Assembly: GCA_018676275.1 (NCBI GenBank)
Contig: JABHFC010000139.1
Location: forward strand, 1-8,194
Source of the DNA: Gammaproteobacteria bacterium
Lineage (GTDB): Bacteria > Pseudomonadota > Gammaproteobacteria > Eutrophobiales > Eutrophobiaceae
DNA length: 8,194 bases
Direction: 5' to 3'
Part shown: positions 6,276 through 8,194 of the stretch, one piece after another
How the letters are laid out: every line of letters starts with the position of its first letter
Numbering within the stretch: position 1 is the first letter of the stretch
Position numbers and translations under genes: made by a program
Notes under the pieces: generated by a model
The model's database searches: none
Told to the model about the DNA's origin: nothing
What the model saw: only the letters and a program-made list of their open reading frames with translations

Positions 6276-7001
6276 TTACCATTTAAAAGGAAACAACATT
6301 GGTACCTTTTGTTGATAATTCTTATAAACATCACCAAAAAAGGTTACCAGGTCACGTTCTTCGAATTGCAGCGCAATATAAATATAAACTGTAGTCACGG
6401 CGGCAAATAATAAATGGCCTGTTGTCATAGTCGGCGTTGCCCAAAATGCAATAACAAAGCCGAGCATGATCGGATGACGACATAATTTATACAACCCGAT
6501 TATCCTGAAATCCAGATGACTATATTCCTGACCTTTAAAGTTGATATAGACCTGGCGTAAGCCAAATAAGTCAAAATGATTAATCATAAAAGTAGATAAC
6601 AACACAAACAGCCATCCAAACCAGAATATGCTAGTCAAAATCATGCTACCCACAGGCGATTTAATATTCCAGATGATTCCAGGCATTTTTTGCCATTGCC
6701 AAAATAGCAAAAACAATAACAAGCTGGATAACAACACATAAGTACTTCTTTCAATCACCTCAGGTATGAAGCGGGTAAACCAGTGCTTAAATGCCGGTCT
6801 TGCCATAACGCTGTGTTGAATGGCGAACAAGCCAAGAAGGATCATGTTAATAATTACCGAAGAAACTACAGGACCCGCATCGCCTGAATCAATTGTTTTG
6901 GGGACAAATATATTACCCACAAAAGCAATGGCATAGAGAAAAGAAAGAAAGAAAACGATATAGCTGACTACACCATATAAACTTACTAATATTCTGCTCA
7001 T
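6276..7001 (-). CDS. mddA: Methanethiol S-methyltransferase (MddA-type, NnrU/isoprenylcysteine methyltransferase-like)
   Basis: A 241-residue inner-membrane methyltransferase. MddA enzymes use S-adenosylmethionine to methylate methanethiol to dimethylsulfide. The sequence has about five to six membrane segments (8-31, 45-63, 88-102, 119-140, 178-210). Diagnostic stretches are LFAIQHSVMARPAFKHWFTR (58-77), FMINHFDLFGLRQVY (138-152), LCRHPIMLGF (173-182) with Arg175-His176-Pro177, and FEERDL (213-218), the last two being the conserved SAM-binding and methyl-transfer region shared with NnrU and isoprenylcysteine carboxyl methyltransferases. The length fits bacterial MddA. The ATG at 7001 with GGGGGA a few bases upstream is preferred over TTG at 7034, which would add 11 polar residues before the first membrane segment. 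A different thiol substrate or an NnrU-like role cannot be excluded, though the whole-length resemblance favours MddA. It lies 101 bases behind the oxidoreductase gene. Confidence 0.8.
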   Translation of the reverse strand: MSRILVSLYGVVSYIVFFLSFLYAIAFVGNIFVPKTIDSGDAGPVVSSVIINMILLGLFAIQHSVMARPAFKHWFTRFIPEVIERSTYVLLSSLLLFLLFWQWQKMPGIIWNIKSPVGSMILTSIFWFGWLFVLLSTFMINHFDLFGLRQVYINFKGQEYSHLDFRIIGLYKLCRHPIMLGFVIAFWATPTMTTGHLLFAAVTTVYIYIALQFEERDLVTFFGDVYKNYQQKVPMLFPFKW

Positions 7002-7102
7002 AAATCCCCCCAGACTTTGGCTTTTCGTCAGCAAAAACTACTCTGTATTTTGTTCAGGTTCAAGCTATTACTATTGTTGTTTCATGCTTGTCGCAAACCC
7101 CT

Positions 7103-8194
7103 TTAAGCAGATAAGCCTTTTATCGCATTTTGAGCAACTCGTATTTGTTCCCTGGCAACCATTTCTAATTCATCATGCCGGACAATTTCTGGTAAATTTA
7201 TACCAACTTCGCTTTTCAATATGGCGATTGACTCGGCGTTGAAATGGATACTGCCATCATCTGTAATCTTATCAATACCATCGCGCCTATGAGCCTGTTT
7301 CATCAAGTCTTCAGCTTCATACTGTTGCCACTCCGGAGGCAAATTCAATTTAATCTCACCATCTTTAATGGAAACTGGATAGCCGCCAGCTAAACCATTT
7401 GGTGCGGGCACATGCAAAGATTGTTTTAAGCCTTCTTCATTGAACAACATCAAGACCAGTTTTGCAGCCAACAAGGCTGTGGTACTGGAAAAACCTGCGC
7501 CGGGTTCGTAACAGTTCACTATGGCTTTATTCATTAACTTACGCAGGTCTCCTAACTCTTGTGTGATATCACTGTCTTTATGGATAACCTTGAGCAAAAA
7601 TGGAGCATCGTTCTGATAGCCTGGTTCTCTGGGTGCAACCCAGTGAATATGGTGGGCGACCAAAAAGATGGATAACTCATCGTTGTTAATCTTACGGTCA
7701 GTAGAAATTTGATGTTTTATAGCGGCCTCAATTAGGCCAACATTACCGGCGCCTGCTATAGGTAGTGTTAAGTCATAATGCTTTTGCAGGCTATAGATAA
7801 TTGGGATGGTAATGTCCGGTAAATTTCCAACAATTAGTTTCGCATCTACCTCACTTGTCGCCAGAGCTTGCGCAATGATTTTAGGTGCGAGGACTTGCAC
7901 AGGGGCAAAGGCTCCCAGTCCTGCCCGACTAATCTTTTCGTAGTTTGGCAATTGTTTGGCCGCATCCCATGTAAATGGAATAGCATAGTTAACAACTATG
8001 TCGGGTTTTTCTTCTGCCAGTAACTCGACGACTCTATCCTTATCTAGTACATCGAGCTTACCGTAAATTTTGATTGAACCAGTCGCATCACCATCTGATA
8101 ACCGCTTATCTACTACTATCCTGGAAATAATTTTAGTTAAGCGTTCACTATCAACAAAATCTACCGCAACAATATCGATATTACGATTCAATAA
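7103..8194 (-). CDS. Partial Rossmann-type NAD(P)-dependent oxidoreductase-like protein, substrate unknown
   Basis: At least 362 residues; the frame stays open to the window edge, and the first visible residues (NIDIVAVDFVD, numbering from a TTG at 8191) read as the second strand of a Rossmann fold. The nucleotide-binding Gly-rich turn should therefore lie outside the window, and TTG 8191 is probably internal. KPDIVVNYAIPF (62-73) matches the fourth strand region of saccharopine- or opine-dehydrogenase-like NAD(P) domains. Later features are an IAGAGNVGLIEAAI stretch (145-158), VAHHIHWVAPREPGY (178-192) with possible catalytic His181/His183, GAGFSSTTALLAAKL (231-245), and VPAPNGLAGGYPV (261-273), which loosely recalls the C-terminal half of lactate/malate dehydrogenases. 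I do not recognise a named family, so no reaction is assigned. It is the first gene of the minus-strand series leading to mddA. Confidence 0.6.
   Translation of the reverse strand, partial: LLNRNIDIVAVDFVDSERLTKIISRIVVDKRLSDGDATGSIKIYGKLDVLDKDRVVELLAEEKPDIVVNYAIPFTWDAAKQLPNYEKISRAGLGAFAPVQVLAPKIIAQALATSEVDAKLIVGNLPDITIPIIYSLQKHYDLTLPIAGAGNVGLIEAAIKHQISTDRKINNDELSIFLVAHHIHWVAPREPGYQNDAPFLLKVIHKDSDITQELGDLRKLMNKAIVNCYEPGAGFSSTTALLAAKLVLMLFNEEGLKQSLHVPAPNGLAGGYPVSIKDGEIKLNLPPEWQQYEAEDLMKQAHRRDGIDKITDDGSIHFNAESIAILKSEVGINLPEIVRHDELEMVAREQIRVAQNAIKGLSA

Noticed and set aside
7002..7034. TTG start adding 11 residues to the methyltransferase
   Set aside because: The ATG at 7001 directly precedes the first membrane segment, as in the family, and has a G-rich site just upstream.

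Overview
The window carries seven protein genes, six complete and one running off the right edge. It looks like a chromosomal segment of a Gram-negative, probably marine or environmental gammaproteobacterium. The grounds are an outer-membrane-type lipoprotein, a periplasmic amidohydrolase with a Sec signal, a RimK locus of gammaproteobacterial type, and a MscS-family channel. Base composition is moderate to AT-rich, with the RimK block visibly less AT-rich than its right-hand flank. No tRNA, rRNA, CRISPR array, insertion sequence or phage gene was seen, and no gene-free stretch exceeds 300 bases.

Layout. (1) 90-1624, plus strand: a two-gene unit with a secreted metal-dependent amidohydrolase (peptidase-like) followed by a tiny cysteine-repeat lipoprotein. 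(2) 1778-4692: a RimK module. On the minus strand, a RimK-type ATP-grasp glutamate ligase with an unusual C-terminal extension overlaps by 53 bases a downstream AstE/AspA-type (M14-like) zinc hydrolase. Divergently, on the plus strand, lies the small RimK-associated retropepsin-like 'ATP-dependent zinc protease'. (3) 4835-8194, all minus strand: a partial Rossmann-type oxidoreductase of unknown substrate, an MddA-type methanethiol S-methyltransferase, and a seven-segment MscS-family channel that seems to have its own promoter.

The most interesting region is the RimK module. A glutamate-adding ligase, a zinc hydrolase able in principle to cut amide or carboxy-terminal bonds, and a second protease sit together, which suggests a reversible protein-glutamylation system. 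The ligase carries a domain that reads as RCK_C (TrkA C-terminal) after the usual RimK body, then a basic patch and an acidic tail. The protease ends in Asp-Ser-Glu-Glu, the same four residues that end unmodified E. coli ribosomal protein S6, the known RimK substrate. Both points lead to testable ideas about ligand control and self-modification; neither is proven by sequence alone.
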